64,000 nt of DNA from NCBI GenBank assembly GCA_002344055.1, contig DDTH01000017.1, positions 144,396 through 208,395 on the forward strand, in the 5' to 3' direction. A program made the translations under genes and the position numbers. The notes beneath the pieces are model-generated. The model saw nothing but the letters and a program-made list of their open reading frames with translations. It was not told the DNA's origin and ran no database searches. The stretch comes from Sphingomonadales bacterium UBA2369 (GTDB taxonomy: Bacteria > Pseudomonadota > Alphaproteobacteria > Sphingomonadales > Sphingomonadaceae). Of the stretch, positions 47,646 through 55,684 are shown in pieces; the first letter of the stretch is position 1; the number at the start of each line of letters is the position of its first letter.

Positions 47646-48521
47646 TTACCAGAAGAAGTCGTAGATCACGTCGACGATCTCGCCATTGTACGTGTCCACG
47701 AGGACCACATCGTTATAGTAGCGCACCCACTGGTAGCCGTAGGGCGCCGGCGGCAGACGATAGGTCCACGGATCGTTGATCCAGTAATTCTGGCCCCAGA
47801 ACAGCCGGTCGAGAATGTTCCCGATCGAGAAGCGGTTGTAGCTGTAACCGCGATAGGGCGCATAATAAGGCTGGATGCGGAACACGAAGCGGTTGGAGCT
47901 GCGGTAACGCTGCCAATCGTAGCGATTGTCGTTGCGCCAGCCGCGATTCCAATTGCCCCGGTCGCCCCGGCGATCATTCCGCCAGTCGCGGCGATCGTCA
48001 CGCCGGTCGTTGCGCCAGTCACGACGGTCGTCCCGGCGATCGTTCCGCCAGTCCTGGCGGTTGTCGCGGCGGTCCTGGCGCCAATCCTGACGCTCCTCTC
48101 GGCGCGCCTGACGCTGCGAACCCTGCTGCTCGACGAGCGCGCGATATTGCTCCTGCGAGCCGTTGCGGCGGGCATTCTGCCGGTCGAGCCGCTCATAGCG
48201 CTCGCGATGCGCTTCCATGCGCGCGTCGTTGGGGTTGCCCATCCAGCCGGAGCGGGTCGGACGATCCTGCCGCTGCTGCACCGCCGGCTGCTGCTGACGC
48301 GCCTGCTGCCGCTCCTGACGAACCTGCTGACGCTCGGCCCGATTCTCCTGCCGATTCTGTTGACGCTCCACGCGATTTTCCTGGCGCTGCTGCACCCGCT
48401 CCGCGCGCGGCTGGCGCGCCTCGTCGCGGCCTCGCCAACCGCCCTCGCCACGCTGCGCCATCGCCGCGGTCGGCGCAGCAACGCTGGCCGCCAGCAAGGC
48501 GAGAAACATGACCTTACGCAT
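47646..48521 (-). CDS. RcnB-like secreted protein with Arg/Asp/Gln-rich repeats
   Basis: 291 residues. Signal peptide (FLALLAASVAAPTAAMAQ), then about 150 residues of strongly charged low complexity: Gln/Arg repeats (about 40-85), then 11-residue DWRNDRRDDRR units (about 145-185). The C-terminal about 60 residues are the RcnB domain: WTYRLPPAPYGYQWVRYYNDVVLVDTYNGEIVDVIYDFFW. E. coli RcnB is a periplasmic nickel/cobalt homeostasis protein, but sphingomonad RcnB-domain proteins are diverse and metal binding here is not shown. GGAGGTAGG precedes the start; tandem TGAACG sites lie upstream. Confidence 0.8.
   Translation of the reverse strand: MRKVMFLALLAASVAAPTAAMAQRGEGGWRGRDEARQPRAERVQQRQENRVERQQNRQENRAERQQVRQERQQARQQQPAVQQRQDRPTRSGWMGNPNDARMEAHRERYERLDRQNARRNGSQEQYRALVEQQGSQRQARREERQDWRQDRRDNRQDWRNDRRDDRRDWRNDRRDDRRDWRNDRRGDRGNWNRGWRNDNRYDWQRYRSSNRFVFRIQPYYAPYRGYSYNRFSIGNILDRLFWGQNYWINDPWTYRLPPAPYGYQWVRYYNDVVLVDTYNGEIVDVIYDFFW
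47979..48110 (-). repeat. 33-bp tandem repeat inside the RcnB-like gene
   Basis: The nonamer (C/G)CGCCAGTC (or CGCCAATC) recurs on the plus strand at 47979, 48012, 48045 and 48078, a strict 33-base period. It encodes the 11-residue DWRNDRRDDRR-type units of the linker. Confidence 0.8.
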
Positions 48522-48540
48522 CGACTTCCTACCTCCATAT

Positions 48541-48560
48541 GGCGGTCCACGCAGACCGCC
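48541..48560 (-). other. Leader hairpin of the RcnB-like gene
   Basis: GGCGGTC (48541-48547) pairs with GACCGCC (48554-48560) around a 6-base loop, about 20 bases before the start, just ahead of the ribosome-binding site on the minus-strand RNA. Confidence 0.4.
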
Positions 48561-48620
48561 CCGATGGACGCCATTTGCACCAGATTCGATGAGCGCTGGC
48601 TGAATTGAATCGCAGCCTGT

Positions 48621-48640
48621 CGTTCATCTTCGTTCATGTT
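48621..48640 (-). promoter_or_regulatory. Tandem 10-bp direct repeats, response-regulator-like site
   Basis: CGTTCATNTT occurs twice in direct succession (48621-48630, 48631-48640); on the minus strand it reads TGAACG-N4-TGAACG. The one-turn spacing is typical of OmpR-class response-regulator sites. It is about 100 bases upstream of the RcnB-like gene and 70 bases upstream of the zinc-ribbon gene. Confidence 0.45.
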
Positions 48641-48709
48641 ACGGCCATGAAACTTCTTCGGCGAAGCGGGCGTTGGTTCCCCAATCGACTTGTCGAAAGG
48701 AGCCGGAAT

Positions 48710-48964
48710 ATGGCCACCAGTTTCTACAATGCGCGCCGCGGCGGGGAATTCCGCCTGCAGGACCGCGGCTATCACGTCGTCTATCGCGACCGCGAAGTGA
48801 ATCACTGTCCCGGCTGCAGCCGCAGCAACTGGCTGATCGGGCGGATGATGGCCGAATGCGCCTTCTGCGCGACCGCCTTGCCGCTGGAAAGTGGGCTGAT
48901 GCGGGGACATCATTCGGTGCGCCACGCGGGCCGGCACAATGACGAGGACATGCTCGCCGCCTGA
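48710..48964 (+). CDS. Small zinc-ribbon-like protein
   Basis: 84 residues from the ATG at 48710, chosen for the AAAGGAG site 8 bases upstream; longer in-frame starts lack one. A four-cysteine knuckle pair NHCPGCSRS and AECAFCATAL (CPxC-N18-CxxC) suggests one bound zinc. The tail is His-rich (MRGHHSVRHAGRHND). No signal peptide. Function unknown; similar small proteins occur in sphingomonads. Divergent from the RcnB-like gene. Confidence 0.7.
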   Translation: MATSFYNARRGGEFRLQDRGYHVVYRDREVNHCPGCSRSNWLIGRMMAECAFCATALPLESGLMRGHHSVRHAGRHNDEDMLAA

Positions 48965-49052
48965 TCCGGCCGGACCGTTCCGCGCACCGTCCGGCTTGTT
49001 CGCCGGATCGCGTTAACCAGGTTTTGACAGTCGCTCCCTATGCTCCCCGTCC

Positions 49053-49478
49053 ATGGCGGGGAGCACTTCTTTTTTATGGGCTGGGGCAGGCCTGATCGGC
49101 CTGATCTCGGTCGCGCCCAGTATCGACCACGCGGTGACGCCGGACGCCCCCGCCGACGCGCCGGCCGGCGGCTATGCGATCGACCGCGCCCCGGACGGCC
49201 AATTCTATGTGGATGGGCGGATCGGGAATGCGCGGGTACGCTTCCTGGTCGATCCCGACGCCGACAAGGTGCTGATCGCCGGACCCGATGCAGAACGAAT
49301 CGGACTCCCGGCCGGCAGCGCCAATGTCACGCTCGACAGCCTGACGGTCGGCCCGACCCGGCAGCAGGCGGTCGCGGCGCAGATCGCGCCGTCCATGCCG
49401 GTCTCCCTGCTCGGCCGCGCCTATCTGTCACGGCTCGCCGTGGTGGAGGTAAGCGGCGACCGGCTGACCCTGCGCTAG
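49053..49478 (+). CDS. Retropepsin-fold protein lacking the catalytic Asp-Thr/Ser-Gly
   Basis: 141 residues. A hydrophobic N-terminus (LWAGAGLIGLISVAP) anchors or exports it. The rest follows the single-domain retroviral-type aspartic protease pattern: GQFYVDGRIGNARVRFLVDPDADKVLIAGPDAERIGL, then SMPVSLLGRAYLSRLAVVEVSGDRLTL. In active members the flap-side motif is LVDTGA; here it reads LVDPDA, so the Thr-Gly of the catalytic triad is replaced and activity is doubtful. No good ribosome-binding site is seen at this ATG. Confidence 0.65.
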   Translation: MAGSTSFLWAGAGLIGLISVAPSIDHAVTPDAPADAPAGGYAIDRAPDGQFYVDGRIGNARVRFLVDPDADKVLIAGPDAERIGLPAGSANVTLDSLTVGPTRQQAVAAQIAPSMPVSLLGRAYLSRLAVVEVSGDRLTLR

Positions 49479-49481
49479 CCT

Positions 49482-50405
49482 CTAGCTTTTGCGGCGCACC
49501 GGCACCGGCGCATTGCAGATATCGACGCCTCCCGCCGGGCGGTTGAAGAAAGTGCCGCCGCGATTGGCGCGTCCCGTGAGATAGAGTCCGAACGCGGCGC
49601 TGTCGGTCTTCAGATATTCGAAGCGCGGACGCTGTGCCGCCGGCATGTCGGCGGCGATGCGGATTGCGCGGATCGGGATCGGCCGCTCGCCGCGATCCGT
49701 CTGATAGAAACCGAGATTGCCGGTGCCGCGCGGCCGCGCCGACAGCGCGCTCATCCCCTCCACGACCCTGCCGACATTGGCGATGTTGCGGTCGAGATGG
49801 CGCGGGCCGTGGCCGATCACCGCATAAAGCTCCCCGCCCGTGCCGGTATCCGGCGCGAGATCGCGCCCGACGCCGACCGTGGCGTAGCAATGCGGCAGCC
49901 AGGTGGTTCCTTCCAGATCGTCCCAGGCAAGCGGCCAGCCATTTGCATAGCCGGTCTCAGCGGCATAGGAATCGGGCGCCCGCGAAGGCACGGACGGCAG
50001 GCCGGAGAGCGGACGTTCATATTCTGCGGGCGGGGTGCGCTCGACGCCCTGCGGCAGCGGCACCTCAGCATCCCCATTGCCCCATTGCGCGACATAATTG
50101 TCCTGCACGCGATAGATGGTTGCGTCGTTCCACCAGCCGGCGCGGGCGAAGGCGCGGATGTTGGCGACATGCACCGGCGCGAATTCGGGCGCGAGCTGAA
50201 TGACGATGCGGCTATTGTCGGCCAGGTCCATGACCAGCAGATCCTCGGCCGGAACCTCCTGCCAGTCGGCGGGCGTGGTGGCGGCGATCACCTCCGAAGG
50301 CTCGGTCGCCCCCTGCACCGGCATCGGCCGCCACGGCCGCTGACCCTGATAGGAACAGGAAGCGAGCAAGAGCCCGGCAACAACGACGCCAATCCCCAAC
50401 CGCAT
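49482..50405 (-). CDS. Exported cyclophilin-type peptidyl-prolyl isomerase
   Basis: 307 residues from the ATG at 50405, for which AAGGGG sits at good spacing; the ATG at 50411 is too close to it. Lipoprotein signal (VVVAGLLLASCS). The cyclophilin fold is seen in VMDLADNSRIVIQLAPEFAPVHVANIRAFARAGWWNDATIYRVQDNYVAQWG and GELYAVIGHGPRHLDRNIANVGRVVEGMSAL; an insertion of about 70 residues separates the two halves. It probably assists folding of envelope proteins. Its stop is 3 bases from the stop of the converging retropepsin-fold gene. Confidence 0.85.
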   Translation of the reverse strand: MRLGIGVVVAGLLLASCSYQGQRPWRPMPVQGATEPSEVIAATTPADWQEVPAEDLLVMDLADNSRIVIQLAPEFAPVHVANIRAFARAGWWNDATIYRVQDNYVAQWGNGDAEVPLPQGVERTPPAEYERPLSGLPSVPSRAPDSYAAETGYANGWPLAWDDLEGTTWLPHCYATVGVGRDLAPDTGTGGELYAVIGHGPRHLDRNIANVGRVVEGMSALSARPRGTGNLGFYQTDRGERPIPIRAIRIAADMPAAQRPRFEYLKTDSAAFGLYLTGRANRGGTFFNRPAGGVDICNAPVPVRRKS

Positions 50406-50440
50406 TTTCATCCCCTTCTCGTCGCTCGATCCATCCGCGC

Positions 50441-51262
50441 TTAATCGCGGCTCGACCGATTGCCTGCTTCCGCCATGCTGGAGACGAAGCGAATGCCTTC
50501 GCCCGTCACTTCCCAGACCGATTCCCGTGTGCCGACATAGACCGGCATGCGCGCCGCGAGAGCGCTGAACACGTGAATCTCCGTCGGGATGGGATCCAGC
50601 AGATGCGTCACCATCAGGCCCACGGGCTGATTCTCGCCCGCGGGTGGTTTTATCATGTTGAGGCAGGAATTGGTGAAGGCGCGCTGAGCAGTTATGCGCC
50701 CCACAACATCCAGCGTCAGCCGGTGATGGCCGCCGAACGGCAAAGTGTTCAGATCCGTCTGCGGCGTCATCACGTAAAGGTCGATCGGCCCATCGGGTGT
50801 GGCAGGAGGCACGATCGCCAGATTGGCGCCCGCCCGGCTGCACATCGCCAGATTCGGCGCGGCAGCGGCCAGCTGCGCCCGGACCCCGGCAAGACGCTGC
50901 TGCGTGGCCGACAAGGCCGGGCGCTGGCCGGGCGCGAAGATCTCACGACTGGCAACGCCGTTCGCGCCGACGCGGCCGCGGTAAAGCGCCACCGCTTGCT
51001 CGCCCTCCAGCCCGAAGAAGATCACCACATGGTCCTGCCCGTCGCGATCGACGATGAACCCGCGAACATCCTGCTGCTGCGCGCGCGGCAGCTGCACCTG
51101 CATGTCGTCGGTCGCCACCCAAGCCGCCCGATCCAGCGCGAACAGCAATTGCCCACGCTCCAGCACCCAGTCGAGCTGGCGCTGCTGTTCGGGGGTTTGG
51201 GCGGCGGCGGGTCCGGCAATGGCCGCCCCAATCGCGGCGGCGATGATGAACAGGTGGCGCAT
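50441..51262 (-). CDS. Secreted protein of unrecognised family (paralog A)
   Basis: 273 residues from the ATG at 51262, behind GGGGAGAAG. Signal peptide (IIAAAIGAAIAGPAAAQ). Clearly homologous to the protein at 55685-56506: both have a helix with LDR/LDQ and A-T-D, the stretch ALYRGRVGANGV...REIFAPGQRPALS (AIYRGTVMGGRV...QVFAAANRPRLE in paralog B), and PTEIHVFSALAARMPVYVGT...WEVTGEGI (NELHVFLSLWTQRPLAVAAGT...WGVTAEGI). No catalytic motif is evident. Last gene of a four-gene run with two M13 peptidases. Confidence 0.65.
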   Translation of the reverse strand: MRHLFIIAAAIGAAIAGPAAAQTPEQQRQLDWVLERGQLLFALDRAAWVATDDMQVQLPRAQQQDVRGFIVDRDGQDHVVIFFGLEGEQAVALYRGRVGANGVASREIFAPGQRPALSATQQRLAGVRAQLAAAAPNLAMCSRAGANLAIVPPATPDGPIDLYVMTPQTDLNTLPFGGHHRLTLDVVGRITAQRAFTNSCLNMIKPPAGENQPVGLMVTHLLDPIPTEIHVFSALAARMPVYVGTRESVWEVTGEGIRFVSSMAEAGNRSSRD

Positions 51263-51315
51263 GCTCTTCTCCCCTTGCGGCAAGAGCTTAGCGCATCACG
51301 CGCCGGGCGGAAGCC

Positions 51316-53397
51316 CTAGCGGACTTCCTCCCAGATCCGCACGCGCTGCTCCGGCGGCAGGTACAGCGCATTGCCCGGCTGGACGTTGAAGGCGCGATAC
51401 CAGGCGTCCATGTTCCGGACGATGCCGTTGACCCGATATTGCGGCGGGGCGTGCTCGTCTGTCAGCACGACCTGGCGCATCAGATTGTCGCTGGTGTGGC
51501 TGGCCCAGGTCTGGGCGAAGGCCAGGAAGAAGCGCTGGTCGCCGGTCAGACCGTTCACCACCGGCGGCTCGCCATGCTGGGCGACATGGCGGCGATAGGC
51601 GGCATAGGCGATTTCGAGCCCGCCCAGATCGCCGATATTCTCGCCCATCGTCACTTCCGCATTCACCCGGAAGCCCGGCAGCGGCTCGTAGGTGGCGAAC
51701 TGCGCACCCAGGCGGGCGGCGATCGCATCATAGCGCTCTGACGAGGCCGGACTCCACCAGTCGCGGAGCTGTCCGCTGCGATCGAAACGGCGGCCCTGAT
51801 CGTCGAAACCGTGGCCGAGTTCATGGCCGATCGCCGAGCCGATCCGGCCGTAATTGGTCGGCGCGTCGTAGCTGGGATCGAACAGGGGCTTTTGCAGAAT
51901 GCCGGCCGGGAAAGTGATCTGGTTCAGCAGCACATTGTAGCTGGCGCCGACCGTCTGCGCGGTCATCGGCCATTCGTTGCGATCGACCGGCTCGGCCAGC
52001 CGCTCGCCGTCGCGGCGCAGGCCCCATTCGCTCAGCCGCATGATGTTGCCGACCAGATCGTTCGGCTCCTGGCGGACGCTGGTGAGATCGGTGGGCGTGG
52101 TCGGCCCGCCGATCTGCGTGCCGATCGCTTCCAGCTTGGCGAGCGCCTCGCGCCGGGTCGGCTCGTCCATCCAGCTCAGCCGCCCCAGCCGGTCGTTGAA
52201 GGCGGCACGGATGTTGCCGATCAGCTCGTTCAAGGTGGCGCGGCTGGCAGCAGGAAAATGGCGATCGAGATAGATTTGCCCGACCGTCTCGCCAAGCGTC
52301 GCGTCGACCAGGCGAACCGAGCGCGCCCAGCGCGGGTGCGGGGTCTGCAGGCCGTAGAGCGCGCGCGAGCCAAAGGCGAATTCAGCCTCCTGGAACGGGC
52401 GGGACAGATAGGGTGCGAAGGCGTCGATGAACGAGAAGGTGAGCCAATCCTTCCACGTCTCCAGCGGCACTTCGTCGAGGATGCGGCCGGCGTCGGCGAC
52501 CGCGCTCGGCGTCTGCACGATGATCCGTTCGGCGCGGCCGAAACCCATCAGATCGAGATAGCGGTTCCAGTCGAATTGCGGCGCGAGCGCGACCAGTTCG
52601 GCACGGGTCATCGCATTGTAGGTGGCGCGCACGTCGCGCAGCCGCTCCATCGACCAATGCGTTTCGGCCAGTCGCCGCTCCAGCGCATAGATGCGCTCGG
52701 CCCGGGCCTCCGGCTCGCTCATTCCGGCGAGGCGGAAGCTGGTGGCCATGTAGGTCTTCAGCGCGGCGCGATAGGCGTCGAATTCCGGCCCTTCGCGCAG
52801 ATAATGATCGCGGGTCGGCATGTGCGTGCCGCCCTGGCTGACCGCCAGCACGTAGCGGCGGGTATCGCCCGTATCGGGGATGACACCGACGCTGATCGGC
52901 ATGTTGTAGCCGTTTTCGGAAAAGACGGTGATCAAAGTCTCGCGGTCGGCGATGCCGTTGATGCGGGCGAGATAAGGCCGGATCGGGTCGAGGCCGAGTT
53001 GCTCGATCCGCGCTTCGTCCATGAAGCTGCGATAGAGCGCCGAGACCTGTCGGCCGGCGGGCGTGTCGTTCGGCGTCTCGATGATCGCGCGGACCTGCCC
53101 TTCCACTTCTTCGGCGACCTGCGCGTGCAGGCTGAACGAGGCATCGGTCGGGCCGAGCCGTTCCTTCACAAAGGCGGTCCAGGCGCCGTTGGCATGGCCG
53201 TAAAAATCGTCGCCGGGACGGATGGCCGGATTGCGGGCGGTTAGGTTGATGCCGGTGTCGGCAAAGCCGAACACGTCGACCGGCATCGCCGGCTGCGCCG
53301 CGGGCGGAACCGTGGTGGTGGCAGATTGGGCGAGCGCCGCAGGCGCGGCACTGATGGCGAGGCTGACGGCGAGAGCGAGGTTACGCAGGAACGGCAC
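51316..53397 (-). CDS. M13 family metallopeptidase (copy 1)
   Basis: 693 residues starting at GTG (AGGAG upstream). Signal peptide (LALAVSLAISAAPAALAQ). Neprilysin/PgPepO family: substrate motif NQITFPAGILQ, zinc motif IGHELGHGFDDQGRRFD (HExxH near 523-527), third ligand ENIGDLGGLEIAY (Glu), and C-terminal VRNMDAWYRAFNVQPG. It cleaves oligopeptides outside the inner membrane. About half its residues match copy 2, immediately upstream, by eye. Confidence 0.95.
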   Translation of the reverse strand: MPFLRNLALAVSLAISAAPAALAQSATTTVPPAAQPAMPVDVFGFADTGINLTARNPAIRPGDDFYGHANGAWTAFVKERLGPTDASFSLHAQVAEEVEGQVRAIIETPNDTPAGRQVSALYRSFMDEARIEQLGLDPIRPYLARINGIADRETLITVFSENGYNMPISVGVIPDTGDTRRYVLAVSQGGTHMPTRDHYLREGPEFDAYRAALKTYMATSFRLAGMSEPEARAERIYALERRLAETHWSMERLRDVRATYNAMTRAELVALAPQFDWNRYLDLMGFGRAERIIVQTPSAVADAGRILDEVPLETWKDWLTFSFIDAFAPYLSRPFQEAEFAFGSRALYGLQTPHPRWARSVRLVDATLGETVGQIYLDRHFPAASRATLNELIGNIRAAFNDRLGRLSWMDEPTRREALAKLEAIGTQIGGPTTPTDLTSVRQEPNDLVGNIMRLSEWGLRRDGERLAEPVDRNEWPMTAQTVGASYNVLLNQITFPAGILQKPLFDPSYDAPTNYGRIGSAIGHELGHGFDDQGRRFDRSGQLRDWWSPASSERYDAIAARLGAQFATYEPLPGFRVNAEVTMGENIGDLGGLEIAYAAYRRHVAQHGEPPVVNGLTGDQRFFLAFAQTWASHTSDNLMRQVVLTDEHAPPQYRVNGIVRNMDAWYRAFNVQPGNALYLPPEQRVRIWEEVR

Positions 53398-53477
53398 AAT
53401 GGCTCCTAAAGCAGGATGCGGCCGCCCCCGCCCGCATATGAGAAGAGGGACCGGTCGCCCGGCCCCTCCTGATGTGC

Positions 53478-55586
53478 TTACCAGATGTTCACGCGCTGGT
53501 CAGGCGGCAAATACAGCGCGTCGCCCGGCTGCACGTTGAAGGCCCGGTACCAGGCTTCCATGTTGCGCACGACGCCGTTGATGCGGAACTGATCGGCGCT
53601 GTGCGGATCGGTCAGCACGCCGGCCCGCTCGGCATCCTCGCGCGTCTTGCTGCGCCAGACCTGCGCCCAGGCCAGGAAGAAGCGCTGATCACCGGTCATG
53701 CCGTTGATCACCGGCGGCTCGCCATGCTGGGCGACGTGGCGGCGATAGGCGGCATAGGCCATTTCCAGCCCACCGAGATCGCCGATATTCTCGCCCATCG
53801 TCAGCTGCGGATTGATCCTGAGGCCCGGCACCGGCTCATAGGTGCCATATTGCTCGCCGAGCCGGGTCGAGCGCTGGGTAAAGCGCTCGGCTGCGGTCGC
53901 CGTCCACCAGTCGCGCAGGCGCCCGGACGGATCGAAGCGCCGGCCCTGATCGTCGAAGCCGTGACCGATTTCGTGGCCGATCACCGCGCCGATCGCGCCG
54001 TAATTGACCGCCGGATCGGCATTCGGATCGAAGAAGGGCGGCTGCAGGATGCCGGCCGGGAAGGTGATCTGGTTGAGGAAGGGATTGTACGAGGCGTTGA
54101 TCGTCTGCGCGTTCATTCCCCACAGGCCGCGATCGACCGGATTCGGGAAACGCTGCAGCTGCAGGTTCCAGCCGAACTCGCCGGCGCGCACGGCATTGCC
54201 GAGCGCGTCATTCGGATCGACTCGATAGTTGGAATAGTCGATCCAGCGCACCGGATGGCCGATCCGCGGCTCGAACGCCTCGAGCTTCGCCAGCGCCTGC
54301 GCGCGGGTCTCGTCGTCCATCCATTCCAGATTGCGCAGACGCTCGGCAAAGGCAGTGCGCAGATTGACGATCAGTTCGTCCATCTGCCGCCGGCTCTCTG
54401 CCGGGAAATGGCGCTCGGCATAAACCTGGCCGACCGCCTCGCCGAGGCTTCCGTTCAGCAGGCCGATGCCGCGCTTCCAGCGCTCGCGCTGCGCCTCCTG
54501 GCCGTTCAGCGTGCGCCCGTAAAAGGCGAAGCTCGCCTCGTCGAACGCGCGCGGCAGGAACTGCGCGTAGGAACGGATGAAGTGGAAGGCCATATATTCC
54601 TTCCACGTCTCCAGCGGCACTGTGTCGACCAGAGCGGCAATGCCCTGAATCGCGTCCGGCGTGGTCGCGATCACCTGCGCCGGGCTGCCGAGGCCGCGGC
54701 GCTGCAGATAGGCCGCCCAGTCGATCTGCGGGGCCAGCTCCTGCATCTGCGCGACGGTCTTGGGATTGTAGAGCGCGACCGGATTGCGCATCCGCGCCTG
54801 CTCCCAATGCTTCTCCGCGATCTGGCGCTCCAGCGCGATGATGCGGTCGGCCTTGGCCTCGCCGTCGGGGATGCCTGCCAGCTGGTGGATCTGCACGATG
54901 AAGGCGCGATAGGCGGCGCGATAGCGGTCATATTCCTCGCCTTCGCGCAGATAATATTCGCGGTTCGGCATGCCGAGGCCGCCTTGGCCCGATGCCACCG
55001 CATAGCGGGTGGTATCGGCAAAGTCGGGAATGATGCCGAGGCCGACCGGTGCCATGTAACCGGGGGTGGCGAACAGGTTCACCAGATCCGCCTTGCTGCG
55101 CACGGCGGCGACGCGCTGCAGATAGGGTTGCAGGGGAGCGGTGCCGCGGCGCTCGATGCCCGCTTCGTCCATCCAGGCGCTGTAATAGGCGCCGATCTTC
55201 TGCATCGCCGGGCTGCTTGCCCCGCGCGCCGAGCGGGCCTCGTCGACGATCGCCTTCAGCTGCTGCTCGATATCCTCCGCCAGCGTGGTCCACAGACTCC
55301 ACTGCGTGCGGTCGGCCGGGATCTGGACGGCGCGGAGCCAGGCGCCATTGGCATATTGGTTGAAATCGTCGCCTGGCTTCACATTCATGTCGCGCGCGGC
55401 AAGGTCGATGCCGAACGTGCCGTAGCGCGGCTGGCCGGCGGCACGCGCCGGAGTGCGGCTGCCGGGCAGGCCGTCAATGGCCGCTGCCGGGGCAGCGGGG
55501 CGAGGCTGGCTTTGGGACTGGGCGGCAAGCGGGGCGGTGCCCGCGAGAAGCAGACTCGAAAAGGCGATCAGGCCGATACGGCGCAT
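53478..55586 (-). CDS. M13 family metallopeptidase (copy 2)
   Basis: 702 residues from the ATG at 55586, behind GGAGGAAC. Signal peptide (IAFSSLLLAGTAPLAAQ) and a Pro/Ala-rich spacer of about 40 residues. The same M13 set: NQITFPAGILQ, IGHEIGHGFDDQGRRFD (HExxH near 534-538), MGENIGDLGGLEMAYAAY and VRNMEAWYRAFNVQPGDALYLPP. It ends 81 bases before copy 1 starts. The near-identical C-termini point to a tandem duplication, while diverged N-terminal lobes suggest different peptide preference. Confidence 0.95.
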   Translation of the reverse strand: MRRIGLIAFSSLLLAGTAPLAAQSQSQPRPAAPAAAIDGLPGSRTPARAAGQPRYGTFGIDLAARDMNVKPGDDFNQYANGAWLRAVQIPADRTQWSLWTTLAEDIEQQLKAIVDEARSARGASSPAMQKIGAYYSAWMDEAGIERRGTAPLQPYLQRVAAVRSKADLVNLFATPGYMAPVGLGIIPDFADTTRYAVASGQGGLGMPNREYYLREGEEYDRYRAAYRAFIVQIHQLAGIPDGEAKADRIIALERQIAEKHWEQARMRNPVALYNPKTVAQMQELAPQIDWAAYLQRRGLGSPAQVIATTPDAIQGIAALVDTVPLETWKEYMAFHFIRSYAQFLPRAFDEASFAFYGRTLNGQEAQRERWKRGIGLLNGSLGEAVGQVYAERHFPAESRRQMDELIVNLRTAFAERLRNLEWMDDETRAQALAKLEAFEPRIGHPVRWIDYSNYRVDPNDALGNAVRAGEFGWNLQLQRFPNPVDRGLWGMNAQTINASYNPFLNQITFPAGILQPPFFDPNADPAVNYGAIGAVIGHEIGHGFDDQGRRFDPSGRLRDWWTATAAERFTQRSTRLGEQYGTYEPVPGLRINPQLTMGENIGDLGGLEMAYAAYRRHVAQHGEPPVINGMTGDQRFFLAWAQVWRSKTREDAERAGVLTDPHSADQFRINGVVRNMEAWYRAFNVQPGDALYLPPDQRVNIW

Positions 55587-55684
55587 GGAAGTTCCTCCAG
55601 AAATGGCGAAAGCCGGACCAAAGCCCACCCCGACTCAGGGCGCTATTTCCCGCGCCGCCAAGGCGCTGGCAAGCAAATTCCGTA

